Notes: generated from the sequence alone by a model not told the origin. A DNA stretch of 64,000 bases from Planctomycetaceae bacterium (GCA_002684855.1 NYWD01000038.1:1-64000); one strand, 5' to 3'. Counted from the stretch's first letter, positions 28,911-37,665 are shown. Made by a program: numbers and translations.

Positions 28911-29843
28911 ATGTCGGTCGTCGCCACCAACCTGTGCGGGATTCCACTGCGGAATCCCCTGATCGCCGCGGCCGGGACCGCGGGATACGGGGCCGAGATC
29001 GCCGACGTGGTCCCTGCGTCCCGGTTCGGCGCGATCACCACCAAGTCGATCACCCCCGAATCGAGGGCTGGGAATCCACCCTGGCGAGTCACCGATCTTC
29101 CGGCGGGGATGTTGAACGCGATCGGCCTCGCGAATCTCGGCCTCGATCGATTCGTCGACGAGGTCCTGCCCGGACTCGCGGATCTGGACACCGTGCTGAT
29201 CGGTTCGATCGCGGGTCACTGCATCGACGACTACGTCGAGGTCGCGACGGCGTTCGGCGATGACGCCGCGGCGTCGCTCCGGCTCGTGGAATTGAACGTC
29301 TCCTGCCCCAACACCGCGACCGGGCGGCTGCTCGGCTCGGATCCCGACGCCCTGGCCGCGCTCGTCGCCGCCGTTCGCGAGGCGCTCGGTGCCAAGCCGA
29401 TGCTGGTCAAGCTTTCGCCGGGCGACTCCGACGTCGCGGGACTCGCGATCGCCGCGGTCCGGGCCGGGGCCGACGGCCTGACCGTCGCGAACACCTATCC
29501 CGCGATGTCGATCGACCCGGAGACCCGTCGAAGCCGGATCGGACGTGCCGCAGGCGGGATGTCCGGTCCTGCGGTGCATCCGATCGCGGTGAAGCTGGTG
29601 CACGACGTCCGGGCGAGGCTCGCCGCCGAGGGGCTGCCGGTCCCGATCGTGGGAATCGGCGGGGTCCAATCGTGGTCGGACGCCGCGGAGTTCACGCTCG
29701 CGGGCGCGACCGCCGTCGGCATGGGGACCGGTCTCTTCGTCGACCCCGGAGCGCCGAGACGCGTCGTCCGCGGGCTCGAGAAGTGGGTGCTTCGGCAGGA
29801 CGCCGCGGGGATCGACGACCTGGTGGGCGGATTCGAGCCGTGA
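28911..29843 (+). CDS. pyrD: Dihydroorotate dehydrogenase, class 1B type
   Basis: Oxidises dihydroorotate to orotate in pyrimidine synthesis, FMN-dependent, cytosolic. 310 residues. LCGIPLRNPLIAAAGTAGYG opens the barrel. RLVELNVSCPNTATG carries the active-site cysteine of class 1 enzymes. MLVKLSPGDSDV and VPIVGIGGVQSWSDAAEF are the FMN-binding segments. Class 1B normally works with a PyrK Fe-S subunit, which is not in the window. A TACCCT hexamer (28897-28902) lies eight bases before the ATG, so a leaderless or near-leaderless message is likely. pyrF lies apart, at 46.4 kb. Confidence 0.92.
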   Translation: MSVVATNLCGIPLRNPLIAAAGTAGYGAEIADVVPASRFGAITTKSITPESRAGNPPWRVTDLPAGMLNAIGLANLGLDRFVDEVLPGLADLDTVLIGSIAGHCIDDYVEVATAFGDDAAASLRLVELNVSCPNTATGRLLGSDPDALAALVAAVREALGAKPMLVKLSPGDSDVAGLAIAAVRAGADGLTVANTYPAMSIDPETRRSRIGRAAGGMSGPAVHPIAVKLVHDVRARLAAEGLPVPIVGIGGVQSWSDAAEFTLAGATAVGMGTGLFVDPGAPRRVVRGLEKWVLRQDAAGIDDLVGGFEP

Positions 29844-29856
29844 TCCGGAGGGCGGA

Positions 29857-30294
29857 ATGAATCCGAGGGACCGGACGCGATTCGACGTGCTGGTCGATGA
29901 AGTGGTCGAAGCGCTTCCCGATCCGATTCGTCGCCTGCTCGACGAGAAGCCGGTGTTCGTCGAGGACCGACCGAGTCCGGACGTGCTCGCGGAGTTCGGG
30001 CTCGATCCATCGGACGCCGACGAGATCTGCGGACTCCACACCGGACCGATGGCCACGGAGCGATCCGTCGAAGGACGTTCCGAGGGCGTGGAGGCGATTC
30101 ATCTCTATCGGTCGGGGATCGTCGCCTGCTCGGGAGGCTGGTCACCGTGGCGGGAACCCGACGAGGACGGCCAGATGATCGACGGTGGAGGGGTCGACCT
30201 CATCCGCGAGGAGATCCGGATCACCTTGCTGCACGAGATCGGTCACCACTTCGGGCTCGACGAGGACGATCTCGAGGCGCTTGGCTTCGCCTGA
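29857..30294 (+). CDS. Zincin-like metallopeptidase family protein
   Basis: 145 residues. The C-terminal HEIGHHFGLDEDDLEALG supplies the HExxH zinc motif and the downstream Asp/Glu residues of the small Zincin_1 (PF06262-type) group. The region before it (ADEICGLHTGPMATERS, IHLYRSGIVACSGGW) matches that group's layout. Substrates are unknown. It starts 13 bp after pyrD, with a GGAGGG site upstream, so it is probably cotranscribed. Its stop is convergent with the zinc-ribbon protein. Confidence 0.8.
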   Translation: MNPRDRTRFDVLVDEVVEALPDPIRRLLDEKPVFVEDRPSPDVLAEFGLDPSDADEICGLHTGPMATERSVEGRSEGVEAIHLYRSGIVACSGGWSPWREPDEDGQMIDGGGVDLIREEIRITLLHEIGHHFGLDEDDLEALGFA

Positions 30295-30330
30295 TCCGCG
30301 TTCCATCCCCGTCGGGTCGGGTGAGGGCGA

Positions 30331-31071
30331 TCAGACCCCTGCTTCCGCCGGCTCGAGGTAGAGGATCCGGTCGCAGTTGGGACACTGCTGGACCCCGGTG
30401 TCGCCGGCGTGGAGGTTCACCACGAGGTGGTAGGGGAGCGTGACGTGGCAGGCGCCGCATGTGTAGTCGCGATCCTTCTTGCTCAACTCGATCACCGGCG
30501 CAAGCGTCTCTCCTTCGGTGAGCTCCGCCACCTCCTCGAAGATCCTCAGGACCGCATCGGGCATCCGCCCGGCCGCGGTGCTCCGCTCGGATTCGAGCTC
30601 GCCGACCCGTTCCGAGACGGCGGCGGTGCACTCCGCCTGTTCGGTGCGGGCCGTCTCGCAGAGTCGGGACTGGTTGTCGACCGATTCCGACATCGTGGTC
30701 GCTTCGGTCTCCGCGGACTCGATCTTCTCCATCTCACCGAGCTGGGTCGTCTCGATCTCGTCACGGAGCGCCTCGAGGGACTTCATCTCGGCGAGGATCG
30801 CGCGGTACTGCTTGTCGTTGGTCGACGCGTTGAGCTCGCTTCGAAGCTTGTCGATGCGATCTTTGTAGTCGGTCGACTCGCCCTCGAGGTTCGCGACCTG
30901 CGCCTGAAGCTGGCGAAGCTGGGACGCCTTCTCCTCATGTTCCGCCTTGAGGCGTTGGAGTTTCCGCGTCCGGGCGTCGAGCAGGTCGGTCGCGTTCTCC
31001 ACCCGTGTCCGCAGGCCACGCAGCTGACTGTCCACCTGGTACAACGACATGAGATCTTCGGTAAGGGTCAT
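30331..31071 (-). CDS. C4-type zinc ribbon coiled-coil protein
   Basis: About 246 residues from the ATG at 31071. Residues 1-190 form a long antiparallel coiled coil (LDARTRKLQRLKAEHEEKAS, TNDKQYRAILAEMKSLEA). The C-terminal zinc ribbon has CGACH and CPNC pairs, typical of the DUF164/CdsZ family. Such proteins are cytoplasmic and implicated in binding nucleic acid or secretion components. An ATG 21 bases upstream (31092) is also in frame. I prefer 31071 because TACCAT (31084-31079) sits seven bases before it and MTLTEDLMSLYQVDSQL is the usual beginning. Confidence 0.85.
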   Translation of the reverse strand: MTLTEDLMSLYQVDSQLRGLRTRVENATDLLDARTRKLQRLKAEHEEKASQLRQLQAQVANLEGESTDYKDRIDKLRSELNASTNDKQYRAILAEMKSLEALRDEIETTQLGEMEKIESAETEATTMSESVDNQSRLCETARTEQAECTAAVSERVGELESERSTAAGRMPDAVLRIFEEVAELTEGETLAPVIELSKKDRDYTCGACHVTLPYHLVVNLHAGDTGVQQCPNCDRILYLEPAEAGV

Positions 31072-31146
31072 CCCGGAGATGGTATCACCCATCGCCTCGT
31101 CATTCCGGGTTTTTTCGGGTGGTGGGAAACCGGTCTCTCGACGGTC

Positions 31147-32007
31147 TCAGCCTCGCGTGCCGACCTGGAGGATGATCCACGCGACCGGGCCGGCTGCGAG
31201 GGGCGAGTCGAGGACGTCGAGGATCCCACCCATGCCGGGCAGTACCGAACCGCTGTCCTTCGCGCCCGCCGCACGCTTCAGGAGGCTCTCGACGAGATCG
31301 CCACCGGCCCCCACGACGGCGAGCAGGACGCCGCCCACGATCCCCGCGGCGAGACCGAGTTCGGCGGCGGGCACGGCACCCCGCGAGAGGATGGCGACCC
31401 CCGCACCGGCGGCGGCGGCGAAGGCGAGGCCGCCGAGTCCACCTTCGATGGTCTTCTTCGGGCTCAGCCACTCGATGAGCTTCCGGCGTCCGACGAGCAT
31501 TCCGGTGAAGTAGGCGCCGATGTCGCCGGCCTTGACGACGAGGACGAGTCCCGCCACGAGCCAGGCGCCGTGGGCCTCGATCGCGAGGATCCAGAAGGCC
31601 GGGAGCAGGCCGGTCCAGATGCCGATCCCCGCGATCGCGGTCGCGCCGACGAACGCGCCGCCGATCCGACGGCTCATCGCGAGCCCGACGAGCGCGATGC
31701 CGAATCCGATCACCGGTCCGAGCATCGCGACACCGATCGCGAGGATCGGATCCGTGAATTTCGAGGCGACCAGGCTCGCGAGGTACATCGCGAGGGAGGC
31801 GGCGATCGCGAGTCCGGACGGGCATCGCGTCCCGCAGGCGCGGACGAGGGAGGCGGCCTCACCGGCCGCGATCGGGACCAGCATCGCGAAGACCACGGCG
31901 AACACCATGCCGGGGGCGGAGCCCATGATCCCCCGAGCGTCGACTTCGACGAGCAGGACGAGGAGCGCGATGAGGATCGGCCCGGTGATCAGACGCTGTC
32001 GCAGCAT
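31147..32007 (-). CDS. cdsA: Phosphatidate cytidylyltransferase
   Basis: Makes CDP-diacylglycerol from phosphatidic acid and CTP at the inner membrane. 286 residues with about eight hydrophobic helices. The family signature is near the C-terminus: LLKRAAGAKDSGSVLPGMGG followed by ILDVLDS. The usual His in PGHGG is Met here (PGMGG), a small deviation. The gene begins at the ATG at 32007. It is followed at 54 bp by the zinc-ribbon gene on the same strand and preceded by the rhodanese gene. Confidence 0.9.
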   Translation of the reverse strand: MLRQRLITGPILIALLVLLVEVDARGIMGSAPGMVFAVVFAMLVPIAAGEAASLVRACGTRCPSGLAIAASLAMYLASLVASKFTDPILAIGVAMLGPVIGFGIALVGLAMSRRIGGAFVGATAIAGIGIWTGLLPAFWILAIEAHGAWLVAGLVLVVKAGDIGAYFTGMLVGRRKLIEWLSPKKTIEGGLGGLAFAAAAGAGVAILSRGAVPAAELGLAAGIVGGVLLAVVGAGGDLVESLLKRAAGAKDSGSVLPGMGGILDVLDSPLAAGPVAWIILQVGTRG

Positions 32008-32055
32008 GGTGTTTCTCGCGGTGCGATCGAAGTGGTTCGCGCGGACGCCGTCGCT

Positions 32056-32394
32056 TCAGTATCGGGGGACGTCCCCGTCGATCTCGATCGACCACCGATC
32101 GATGCCGCCGGCGAGCGACCGGGCTTCCGAGAATCCTTCCTCGCGGAGGAAGGCGACGACCCGGAGACTTCGCACGCCGTGATGGCAGAGCACCACGACG
32201 AGGTCGTCCGCATGATCCTCGAGGTCCGGGAGATGGGACTTGATCTCCCCCATCGGGATGTGTCGGGCACCGTCGATCGACGCGATCTCGACCTCCTCGG
32301 CCTCCCGGCAGTCGATCACCAGCGGGGACTCGCCGTCCTGTCGCAGCGATCGGAGTTCCTCCGGCGCGATCTCCCAGGGATGGTTGGTCGTCAT
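32056..32394 (-). CDS. Rhodanese-like domain protein
   Basis: 112 residues, a single rhodanese domain. The active-site loop is CHHGVRS, with the persulfide-forming cysteine near residue 73, and the N-terminal PLVIDCREAEEVEIASIDGA is the usual CH2A region. It ends with the GGIDRWS motif. There is no signal peptide, so it is cytoplasmic. It overlaps the preceding lipoprotein gene by ATGA and thus belongs to a run TPR - recX - lipoprotein - rhodanese that reads leftward. Confidence 0.9.
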   Translation of the reverse strand: MTTNHPWEIAPEELRSLRQDGESPLVIDCREAEEVEIASIDGARHIPMGEIKSHLPDLEDHADDLVVVLCHHGVRSLRVVAFLREEGFSEARSLAGGIDRWSIEIDGDVPRY

Positions 32395-33038
32395 TCGCGA
32401 TTCTCCGGGGTGGTGGCGGCGTCTGCAGGACGGTCGAATGCCGGCCGGATCGAACCGGTGTCGAGCCCGGGGTCGGGCGTCGTCGCGACCGGGTCGGCCT
32501 CGATCGTCGGTGGTTCGGGGACGGGCTCGATGCGGGCGGGTGCAGCCGCTGATCCCGGGCCGGGCAGCAGGCCCCAGCCGCCGACGGGCTCCAGCACCGT
32601 CGAGTCCGGGCACGCGTGGATCATCCGGAACGGCGCGGCCACGAGATCGAACGCCGCGACGAAGGGATCCGCCATCGCCGATCGGCGCACCGCGCCGCGA
32701 TCGGTGGTCGTTGACATCGCGGTCGCGATCGTCGGGAAATCGAGGTTCTCACCGACACGACCGACCTCGCCGTCCGGGGGAATCACGGGGGTGGCGTAGG
32801 TCGGATTGCAGGCGACGGCGGGCATCGAGATCTCGAAACGGATCGTCGGCCAGTCGCTTCGATCGAATCCGGCGTCGAGCGAGGGATGCCACGGATCCTC
32901 CGAATCACTTCGAATCGTCGATGGGTCGCCGTCCCGGTTCGAGAGGATCGAGGCCGGAGGGTTCGGCGCCGAGCAGCCCCCGATCAGGATGCAGACGATC
33001 CATGCAAGGTGCGGACGATGGTCGTTGGCGTGGTTCAT
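32391..33038 (-). CDS. Putative lipoprotein, function unknown
   Basis: 215 residues. The lipobox LIGGC (Cys22) follows a short hydrophobic stretch. The mature part is acidic, Pro-rich and low in predicted structure, with SDWPTIRFEISMPAVACNP and GWGLLPGPGSAAAPARIEPV. I do not recognise a domain. The start at 33038 overlaps the recX stop by ATGA and its stop overlaps the rhodanese start by ATGA. The frame extends 18 codons upstream inside recX, but the overlap supports the shorter form. Confidence 0.6.
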   Translation of the reverse strand: MNHANDHRPHLAWIVCILIGGCSAPNPPASILSNRDGDPSTIRSDSEDPWHPSLDAGFDRSDWPTIRFEISMPAVACNPTYATPVIPPDGEVGRVGENLDFPTIATAMSTTTDRGAVRRSAMADPFVAAFDLVAAPFRMIHACPDSTVLEPVGGWGLLPGPGSAAAPARIEPVPEPPTIEADPVATTPDPGLDTGSIRPAFDRPADAATTPENRE

Positions 33039-33799
33039 GATTCCTCCTCGGACGTCCAGTCCGACTCGAGCGGCGCGTCGTCGATCCGGCATTCTCGCAG
33101 CGCCGCCCGAATCGTGTCGAGGTCGAATCCCCGACGAGCGAGCTTCGTGGCGGCGCGGCGAATCGATCCGGGATCACCCGCATCGACGGATCCTCCGAGA
33201 CGGTGGAGGGCGGTGATCGCCGCCTCCACTTCGGGCGATGCCGAGGTGGTCCCCGGTTCGTGATCGGGGTCCGATGCCGCGATCTCGAAGCCGGCCTCGA
33301 TGCTCGTCGCGTCGAGTCCGGCCGATTCGAGCCGCCGGCGGCATTCCGCATCGCTTCGACCGTCCCGTCGCCAGGCGGCGATCCGGGCTCCGGCGAAGCC
33401 GGAATCATCCAGCCAGCCGTCCGCCACGAGTTCGTCGATCACCACGGCCGGGATGGTCTCCTCGAACCCGCGGCGGACCAGCTTCCTGGCGATCTCGGTG
33501 GAGGCGTGGGCGCGGCCGGCCAGCAGGTCGAGCGCGATCGCCCGGGCGGCGCGGACATCGATCGACCGCAGCGCCGCCACCACCCTCGGATCGGCGGCCG
33601 GGAGTCCCGCGACGATCTCCTCGGCATCGATCTCCGATCGTGGAAGGGTGCCGACCGCGACACCGTCGATCTCCAGCGTCAGCAGGCCGGGGTGATCCGG
33701 ATCGGTTCGGACGCCGGTGACGCGTTCGACGTCCTCCGACTGCGGATCGGAACCGGCTTCCGGAGCCGTTCGGGAATCGCGCGGCCGCGGGCGGTTCAT
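33035..33799 (-). CDS. recX: RecX family regulatory protein
   Basis: 254 residues. RecX modulates RecA filaments. The core has three-helix repeats: ARAIALDLLAGRAHASTEIARKL, then RGFEETIPAVVIDELVADGWLDDSGFA and AAWRRDGRSDAECRRRLES, with the typical RRGF and GWLDD words. The N-terminal 80 residues are charged and have a TxGVRTDPDHPGLL beta segment common in longer RecX. recA is not adjacent, as it often is. The gene overlaps its neighbours at both ends by ATGA. Confidence 0.85.
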   Translation of the reverse strand: MNRPRPRDSRTAPEAGSDPQSEDVERVTGVRTDPDHPGLLTLEIDGVAVGTLPRSEIDAEEIVAGLPAADPRVVAALRSIDVRAARAIALDLLAGRAHASTEIARKLVRRGFEETIPAVVIDELVADGWLDDSGFAGARIAAWRRDGRSDAECRRRLESAGLDATSIEAGFEIAASDPDHEPGTTSASPEVEAAITALHRLGGSVDAGDPGSIRRAATKLARRGFDLDTIRAALRECRIDDAPLESDWTSEEES

Positions 33800-34116
33800 C
33801 CGTCGAGTTCCATCCGGAGCGCCTCCAGCTCCGATCGGGCGTGGGCGTCGCCCCCGCGTCGGGCGGCCTCCAGTCCCGCGTCCACCGCGGCGACCGCTTC
33901 CGCGACGCGATCGAGCGATTCGAGGGACCTGGCCTTGTGGAAGTGGAGATAGCCGTCGTCGGGATCGGCGGCGATCGCCCGGTCGTACCACTCCAGCGCG
34001 GTCTCGTGCGCCTCGGCCTTCGCGTGTTCCTGGGCGATTCCGTAGAGGCAGAACGCGTCATCGGGCTCGGACTTCAGCATCTCGAGCAGTCGCTTCATTC
34101 GGTCGGATTCCGTCAT
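33796..34116 (-). CDS. Small TPR protein
   Basis: 106 residues with two to three tetratricopeptide repeats, e.g. DDAFCLYGIAQEHAKAEAHE and DPDDGYLHFHKARSLESLDR. No signal peptide. This is the first gene of the leftward run with recX. GACAAT at 34128-34123 sits in the leaderless -10 position before the ATG. Its role is unknown. Confidence 0.75.
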   Translation of the reverse strand: MTESDRMKRLLEMLKSEPDDAFCLYGIAQEHAKAEAHETALEWYDRAIAADPDDGYLHFHKARSLESLDRVAEAVAAVDAGLEAARRGGDAHARSELEALRMELDG

Positions 34117-34122
34117 GCCCCG

Positions 34123-34128
34123 ATTGTC
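34123..34128 (-). promoter_or_regulatory. -10-like box before the TPR/recX run
   Basis: GACAAT on the minus strand ends 7 bases before the ATG at 34116. The gap to the divergent gene at 34197 is only 80 bp and holds a matching box for that gene. Confidence 0.35.
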
Positions 34129-34184
34129 CGTCGAATCGATGCCGAGGACAAGCGGTCGGGTTCGTGCTTCGGGGCGGAAACCGC

Positions 34185-34190
34185 TAGGCT
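34185..34190 (+). promoter_or_regulatory. -10 box of leaderless gene 34197
   Basis: TAGGCT ends exactly 7 bases before the ATG at 34197. The same hexamer with the same spacing precedes hslV. Confidence 0.5.
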
Positions 34191-34196
34191 CCGGTC

Positions 34197-35816
34197 ATGA
34201 CCGTCACCCACGACCCGGATGCCAGGCATCACCGCACCCGTCCCGCCGCGACCGGGATGGTGATCGCGACCTGCCTGGCGATGCTGGCCCAGACCGGTTG
34301 CGACGAGGGGTATGCCGCCCGCCAGACCATCGACCTCCGGCCGCGGATCGTCGAGGTCCAGGATCACCACGGCGGAACCCGGCGAATCACCGTCGTCAAC
34401 GGGGAACAGTGGTACCAGTCGTTCGGTCCGGCCATCGAGATCATCGACGCGGAGGACGGCCTTCGGATCAGCGCGATCGACCTCGGGCCGTTCGGCACCG
34501 TCCCACCGATCAGCGACATGCTGCTGGCGGGGGACGGCGACCTCTACGTCGTCTACGCCAACGATCGGGTGGTCCGTTTCGATCTCTCGAATCCCCGTCG
34601 CCCGACCGAGGCGCGGACCTGGACCCGCGCCGATCTCGGTGTCAGGCCGATTCATCTCTCGGACGCGGCGGACGCGATCTGGGTGTCGGGACGCGAGGGC
34701 CTGGTACGGCTCGACGAGCCCGGCGTGGTCCGGCTCGCGAACCTGGCCGATCCACCGTTCCTCGGTCACGTGATCGACGGGACGGGGACCGGGCCCGTGG
34801 TGACGAACCGTCGCCAGATCATCTCGGTCGACGACGGGCGGTACCTCGGCGCGGCGTCGGATCTGCGACCGGTGCCGCAAGCGATCGCCGCTCGCCTCGG
34901 CCGGGAGGCCAGCGTCTTCGTGCTGCGTGGCGCGAAGGCCAGCACCGTGGGGTTGATGGGTCCGGACTTCCGACAGCTCGATTCCGAGACGTTCGGGGAG
35001 ACCGTCTGGACGGCGAGGGTACTCGGTGACCGCCTGTGGGCGGTCTGCGAGGACGAACTGATCACCTGGCGAATCGACGATGAAGGTCGGATGGTCGAAC
35101 CGCAGTTCATCCCGGTGAAGGGGGCGCGGGACATCGGGCTCCTTCGCCCGAACTACTACGCGGTCGCCGGCACCTTCGGCCGGGCGATCTACCGGTTCAA
35201 GGCCGATGGCGGAGGCGCCGCGGATGAATTCCTCGCGGTTGAACGGAGTCCCGGACGCATGGTCCAGGCGATCACCGATGGCCGTCGGGTGCTTGCCGGC
35301 AGCGAGGAGGGCAACTGGCTCTACCGGATCGGCGGTCGCATGGAACTGTCCGAGAAGGACCTCGAGAGCAACACGGCCGGCTCGAGGAGGGTCACCCTGA
35401 GCTGGGGCGAGGCGGAGATCGGCGCGGATCGGGGTTCGCTCTCGATCACGCCGCTCGCCGGCCCGGACTTTCGATGGACGCCGCCGAACGAGGGAAGGAT
35501 CTACACCCTGGAGACGGCGGACGACCGGGTCTGGGTGGGGCACGACCAGGGCGTCGACGTCTTCGAATTCCGCGACGACGCGGTCCGCTCGACGGGTTCG
35601 ATCGTGATGGAGGGGCCCGTGGCCTGGCTCTTCCGCCCCCGGGTGGGCAACGAAGTCGCCTTCGTCAGCGCGTTCGGGGGCATCGGGACGGCGGAAGCGG
35701 TGCCGGATCCGAACGCGGATCCCGATCTCGTCCAGCGGGTCCGTCCCGAGGAGGCCGCGGACGCGGAGGAATCGATGCGACAGGCGGGCGGCCTGCCGCA
35801 GTCGTCGGAGCGCTGA
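34197..35816 (+). CDS. Predicted beta-propeller lipoprotein
   Basis: 539 residues. A long N-region (MTVTHDPDARHHRTR) is followed by a hydrophobic core and lipobox AQTGC (Cys35). The body has repeated short beta motifs (DLYVVYANDRVVRFDL, DAIWVSGREGLVRLDE, RLWAVCEDELITWRID, DRVWVGHDQGVDVFEF) of the kind found in seven- or eight-bladed propellers, so it is probably an extracytoplasmic scaffold. No catalytic residues are recognisable. The gene is a single unit with a leaderless-type promoter and convergent with nth. Confidence 0.65.
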   Translation: MTVTHDPDARHHRTRPAATGMVIATCLAMLAQTGCDEGYAARQTIDLRPRIVEVQDHHGGTRRITVVNGEQWYQSFGPAIEIIDAEDGLRISAIDLGPFGTVPPISDMLLAGDGDLYVVYANDRVVRFDLSNPRRPTEARTWTRADLGVRPIHLSDAADAIWVSGREGLVRLDEPGVVRLANLADPPFLGHVIDGTGTGPVVTNRRQIISVDDGRYLGAASDLRPVPQAIAARLGREASVFVLRGAKASTVGLMGPDFRQLDSETFGETVWTARVLGDRLWAVCEDELITWRIDDEGRMVEPQFIPVKGARDIGLLRPNYYAVAGTFGRAIYRFKADGGGAADEFLAVERSPGRMVQAITDGRRVLAGSEEGNWLYRIGGRMELSEKDLESNTAGSRRVTLSWGEAEIGADRGSLSITPLAGPDFRWTPPNEGRIYTLETADDRVWVGHDQGVDVFEFRDDAVRSTGSIVMEGPVAWLFRPRVGNEVAFVSAFGGIGTAEAVPDPNADPDLVQRVRPEEAADAEESMRQAGGLPQSSER

Positions 35817-35825
35817 GACCGCGGA

Positions 35826-36533
35826 TCAGGTCGCGTCGGCGTTGGCGCAGTAGCGGCGGCAGATCGAGTCACCGGCGCATCCACCGCCACGGGCCTTGCA
35901 CACCTTTCGTCCGTGGAAGATGAAGAGGTGGCTCAGCAGGCACCACGACGGACGTGGAAAGAGCGCCATGAGGTGCGGTTCGATCCGCTTCGGATCGGTT
36001 TCGTCGGTCAGTCCGAAACGCTGCGAGATCCGGCCGACGTGCGTGTCGACCACGACCCCGACGTTGATTCCGAACGCGTTGCCGAGGACCACGTTCGCGG
36101 TCTTTCGCGCGACGCCGGGCAGGTCGAGCAGCGATTCCATGTCGTCGGGCACCGCGCCGTCGTGTCGTTCGACCAGCATGGTCATCGCGCCGTGGACGCT
36201 CTTCGACTTGTTTCGCCAGAAGTTCAGGGTCCGGAGATGTGGGGCGATCGCCTCCGGCGAGGACGCGGCGAAATCCGCCGGCGTCGGGAAGGCGGCGAAA
36301 AGGCCCGGGGTCGCCTTGTTCACGCCGACGTCGGTGGCCTGGGCGCTGAGGATGGTCGCCACGAGGAGTTCATGCGGGCTGTTCGCGTCGAGCTCGCAGT
36401 GGGCGTCGGGATATCGCTTGCGGAGCGCCGCGAGGATCCGCGACGCCCGGCGGACGTCGTCGTCGGAGCGTTCCGGGAGATCGAAGCCGGTCTTGAGTCG
36501 CGGGCCGCCGACCGGTGGGGGATTCCTCATCAT
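35826..36533 (-). CDS. nth: Endonuclease III
   Basis: Bifunctional DNA glycosylase/AP lyase for oxidised pyrimidines. 235 residues. The helix-hairpin-helix has the catalytic lysine in LPGVARKTANVVLG, and the catalytic aspartate is in VVVDTHVGRIS. The C-terminal cluster ligands read CKARGGGC, then SIC, then RRYC. The spacing is C-x6-C-x5-C-x3-C, whereas the family has C-x6-C-x2-C-x5-C. The start codon (36533) overlaps the stop of the upstream membrane protein (ATGA), and a second ATG follows directly. Confidence 0.92.
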   Translation of the reverse strand: MMRNPPPVGGPRLKTGFDLPERSDDDVRRASRILAALRKRYPDAHCELDANSPHELLVATILSAQATDVGVNKATPGLFAAFPTPADFAASSPEAIAPHLRTLNFWRNKSKSVHGAMTMLVERHDGAVPDDMESLLDLPGVARKTANVVLGNAFGINVGVVVDTHVGRISQRFGLTDETDPKRIEPHLMALFPRPSWCLLSHLFIFHGRKVCKARGGGCAGDSICRRYCANADAT

Positions 36534-37120
36534 CGCCGGTCGCTCCTCGCGGGTGCGGAGGCGATGCCGCCGGCGATCACGGCGACCAGCACGGCCGCGA
36601 AGGTCAGCTGAACCGCACGCTCCGCGGATCGGTGCCAGGGATCGAAGGCGGCGTACGCGGCGGCGGCGGCTTCGCGGTCGCCGGAGTTCACCGCCTCCCG
36701 CCAGGTCTCCAGCGCGGTCTCGACCGAGGGGAGGACGCCGATCAGGTACCAGGCGAAGGTGACGATGGCGAGCATCGCGGCCGTGGTGCCCACTCTCCGG
36801 GAGATCGACCTCGGGCGTCCGACGGGGGCGCCCCGGCGAAGGACGAGCAGCACGAGGGCGAGGATCGCGCATCCCGTCTGGACCCGCGCCGACGCCTGGA
36901 ACACCGGGTGCACGACGTATCCGGCGACGAACCTTCCTGCGGCCTCGTGGTCGTCTCCGAAGAAGGCTTCGACCCGATCCGTCGTGACCTCCATCGCGGG
37001 AAGGCCGGTGAAGGCGCTCATGGCGGTCGCCGCCGGCGCGACCAGGGCGGCGCACCAGACCACGAGGATCAACCACCAGGTCATCGCGGCGAACATCGAG
37101 AGGATTCCGGGTGGCTTCAA
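36530..37120 (-). CDS. Uncharacterised membrane protein
   Basis: 196 residues from TTG 37120, which overlaps the moaE stop as TTGA and gives a Lys at position 2. An ATG at 37096 is the alternative. Four hydrophobic segments can be seen: WWLILVVWCAALVAPAATAM, then GCAILALVLLVL, AMLAIVTFAWYLIGVL and VQLTFAAVLVAVIAGGIAS. Between the first two is a soluble loop with EVTTDRVEAFFGDDHEAAG. I do not recognise the family. It is translationally coupled to moaE and nth. Confidence 0.6.
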   Translation of the reverse strand: MKPPGILSMFAAMTWWLILVVWCAALVAPAATAMSAFTGLPAMEVTTDRVEAFFGDDHEAAGRFVAGYVVHPVFQASARVQTGCAILALVLLVLRRGAPVGRPRSISRRVGTTAAMLAIVTFAWYLIGVLPSVETALETWREAVNSGDREAAAAAYAAFDPWHRSAERAVQLTFAAVLVAVIAGGIASAPARSDRR

Positions 37121-37626
37121 GCGGGTGCTCCTGGATCGAGGTGGGTCGATTCGATCGGCGTCGCCGCGGGGGACCAGGTGGCGGCGCGTTCCCAACGTTC
37201 CTGCTTCCAGATGGGGGTCTCGCGCTTCAGGCGGTCGATCGCCGCACGGCATCCGCGGAACGCGGCATCCCGATGGGCCGCGACCGAGACGATCTCGACG
37301 CTGATCTCCCCGATCGCGACGAGACCCGAGGCGTGTCGGATCGACAGCATCGTCAGGTCGAGGGTCTCGAGGAGCTCGCGGGCGATGGTGCGAAGGCTTC
37401 GGATCGCGAGCGTGGGATGGACCTCGTAGTCGAGGGCGATCAGCGAGCCGTGCTCCGGATGGGTCTCCGGTCGGGTCCTCCCGCGGAAGACGCATTCCCC
37501 GCCGATCCCGGCGTCCACCCACGTCGACCGGCGCGGATCGGGGATCCGCAGCCCGCCCGACTCGATCGCGGCGTGCACGCCTTCCGGCGTGTCGGGGTCC
37601 GGGGAATCGGGGATCGGGCCGTTCAT
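37117..37626 (-). CDS. moaE: Molybdopterin synthase large subunit MoaE-like
   Basis: 169 residues. MoaE transfers sulfur, with MoaD, to make molybdopterin. The family wording is clear: GGECVFRGRTRPET at the start of the core, IALDYEVHPTLAIRSL, then AHRDAAFRGCRAAIDRLKRE and the C-terminal PIWKQERW with the catalytic lysines. moaD is not present next to it. TACGAT lies in the leaderless -10 position. Divergent from the barrel protein at 37666 after only 39 bp. Confidence 0.85.
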   Translation of the reverse strand: MNGPIPDSPDPDTPEGVHAAIESGGLRIPDPRRSTWVDAGIGGECVFRGRTRPETHPEHGSLIALDYEVHPTLAIRSLRTIARELLETLDLTMLSIRHASGLVAIGEISVEIVSVAAHRDAAFRGCRAAIDRLKRETPIWKQERWERAATWSPAATPIESTHLDPGAPA

Positions 37627-37632
37627 TCCGGA

Positions 37633-37638
37633 ATCGTA
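37633..37638 (-). promoter_or_regulatory. -10 box of leaderless moaE transcript
   Basis: TACGAT on the minus strand ends exactly 7 bases before the moaE ATG (37626). The 39-bp divergent gap leaves no room for a normal leader. Confidence 0.5.
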
Positions 37639-37653
37639 GACGACCCGCCGCGA

Positions 37654-37659
37654 TATCGT
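37654..37659 (+). promoter_or_regulatory. -10 box of leaderless gene 37666
   Basis: TATCGT ends exactly 7 bases before the ATG at 37666, mirrored by the moaE box on the other strand. Confidence 0.5.
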
Positions 37660-37665
37660 GGGGCG

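Noticed and set aside
30409-32799. 796-residue open frame on the plus strand
   Set aside because: Opposite the zinc-ribbon, cdsA and rhodanese genes, all of which have clear motifs.
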